Positions 12,775 to 13,532 of a DNA stretch of 13,532 bases are shown here, piece after piece. Location: positions 1-13,532 of the forward strand of contig CALEZJ010000458.1 of assembly GCA_937927885.1 (NCBI GenBank), read 5' to 3'. How positions within the stretch are numbered: position 1 is the first letter of the stretch; every line of letters starts with the position of its first letter. The position numbers were made by a program, and so were the translations under genes. The notes beneath the pieces are model-generated. The model made no database searches and had not been told where the DNA came from. It saw only the letters and a program-made list of their open reading frames with translations. The DNA comes from an uncultured Paracoccaceae bacterium (GTDB lineage: Bacteria; Pseudomonadota; Alphaproteobacteria; Rhodobacterales; Rhodobacteraceae).

Positions 12775-13040
12775 GCGGCATCCCCCACCAAATCCCCCAG
12801 GGCGCGCACGGCATGAATTTCATGCGTGACGGTGTCGCGCGTCACCTCCAGCCAACTCTGGCAGGGGTCGTGATACCACAGATCGCGAGTGATCCCGGCC
12901 GGGTTGTCGCGCAGGTGCAGATAGGCGTCCCAGGCCTGAAGGCCCGCATCCGGCGCGGGCCGGTTCAGGAACTCGGCCGCGCCGTAATAGGTGAACTCGC
13001 GCCGGTCGCGCGTACCGCAGCAGGGGCAGGTCAGGCGCAT
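12771..13040 (-). CDS. soxD: Sarcosine oxidase delta subunit (zinc-binding)
   Basis: An 89-residue subunit of heterotetrameric sarcosine oxidase that carries a structural zinc. The ligand set is visible: CPCC near the start (C5 and C8, the latter possibly C7) and HDPC (H57, C60), the family's Cys-x2-Cys...His-x2-Cys pattern, plus the typical DLWYHDPCQSWLEVTRDTVTHEI segment (53-75). The ATG at 13040 is preferred over the longer frame to 13148 because GAGGAGAG directly precedes it and homologues begin with this M-x-L-x-C-P-x-C. It overlaps soxA by 4 bp. Upstream, 13 bp away, ends an unrecognised frame rather than soxB. Confidence 0.95.
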   Translation of the reverse strand: MRLTCPCCGTRDRREFTYYGAAEFLNRPAPDAGLQAWDAYLHLRDNPAGITRDLWYHDPCQSWLEVTRDTVTHEIHAVRALGDLVGDAA

Positions 13041-13053
13041 TCTCTCTCCTCGG

Positions 13054-13532
13054 TCATTCCATCCCCCGGCATTCGTCATCGGGCAGGCGCCGCAGCCGGT
13101 GGCGTGTCTCGCCCTGCCCCGGCATCGCCATATCCATCGCCGCATCATCCAGCCCGAACAGCATGAAGCCCCCGGTCACCAGTAGCACCTCGTCCCCCTC
13201 GACGACGGTGCGAAACACCCCCTCGCCGGGCCCCGAGCGGCAGAACCCGTCGCGCGACCCGCACCAGACCGGCGCCTGCACCCGCGCGCCGCCCATCCCG
13301 GCCTCGCGCGCGCGCCCGCCGTCGGGCAGATCGACGGCGATCCAGCCCGACGACGCGGCAAAGGCAAAACCGCTGTCCGGCGCCCCCATCCGCAGGCGCA
13401 AACCCAGCAACCCCTGCCCGCGCCCCATGTCGGAATACCTGACCCCCCAGCACCCTTCGGGCGGCAAGGGATGGGTCTGCGCCAGCGCCTCGCATAGCGA
13501 CGCCTCGACCGCGGCGAGCCGATAGACCGTGT
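13054..13532 (-). CDS. Unrecognised operon member upstream of soxD (5' end outside window)
   Basis: The open frame enters from the right edge and ends at TGA (13054-13056), 13 bp before soxD, giving at least 158 residues. Third positions are strongly GC, as in the neighbouring genes, and no in-window start has a convincing ribosome binding site (a TTG at 13467 is possible), so the true start is likely beyond the edge. Visible segments: GCWGVRYSDMG, SGWIAVDLPDGGRAREAGM, GEGVFRTVVEGDEVLLVTGGFMLFGLDDAAMDMAMPGQG and a basic tail. It has no FAD motif and does not match the SoxB C-terminus. The arrangement suggests an accessory protein encoded inside the sox operon between soxB and soxD, but no family is recognised. 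Confidence 0.65.
   Translation of the reverse strand, partial: TVYRLAAVEASLCEALAQTHPLPPEGCWGVRYSDMGRGQGLLGLRLRMGAPDSGFAFAASSGWIAVDLPDGGRAREAGMGGARVQAPVWCGSRDGFCRSGPGEGVFRTVVEGDEVLLVTGGFMLFGLDDAAMDMAMPGQGETRHRLRRLPDDECRGME

Noticed and set aside
11539..12816. 425-codon plus-strand open frame opposite soxA
   Set aside because: Antisense shadow with Arg/His/Gln-rich sequence; SoxA is unmistakable on the other strand.

Overview
The window is chromosomal DNA from a high-GC alphaproteobacterium, most likely a Rhodobacteraceae member (Paracoccus/Rhodobacter-like). This rests on very GC-rich third codon positions, the gene content (heterotetrameric sarcosine oxidase, BioY, Uup, RF3) and the style of the intergenic hairpins. 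No phage, IS element, CRISPR array, tRNA or rRNA is visible. It reads as ordinary core chromosome made of short transcription units of alternating strand, with some unusual small genes and intergenic structures.

Layout, left to right. (1) 43-612: two small putative secreted proteins converge on a perfect hairpin at 261-283. (2) 746-2359 (+): prfC, peptide chain release factor 3, whose promoter-like elements place the transcript start at or next to the ATG. (3) 2360-2575: a gene-free stretch with at least five hairpins; the last is the bioY terminator. (4) 2576-3145 (-) bioY, a biotin transporter S-component with no BioM/BioN partners nearby, divergent from a short-chain dehydrogenase (3362-4081, +). 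Their shared intergenic region holds a plausible bioY promoter and two identical 14-bp direct repeats 33 bp apart. (5) 4196-4663 (-): a secreted beta-rich protein of unknown function. (6) 4902-7445 (+): a tightly overlapping three-gene unit: a GT-C-like polytopic membrane protein, a small single-span membrane protein, and a divergent DedA-family protein. (7) 7464-9290 (-): uup, an ABC-F ATPase, again with promoter-like elements suggesting a leaderless mRNA; a 5 x 7-bp tandem repeat lies upstream and overlaps its -35 box. (8) 9357-13532 (-): a sarcosine oxidase operon read right to left as an unrecognised open frame (cut by the window edge), soxD, soxA and soxG. soxB is expected beyond the right edge.

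Functional themes. The sox genes encode the zinc, NAD/folate and gamma subunits of the enzyme that demethylates sarcosine to glycine with formation of methylene-tetrahydrofolate. prfC and uup are translation or ribosome-associated NTPases and are the two genes with leaderless-type promoters. The GT-C/small-TM/DedA triad looks like an envelope module: GT-C enzymes use polyprenyl-phosphate sugars and DedA proteins are implicated in recycling such lipid carriers, so a shared pathway is a reasonable but untested inference.
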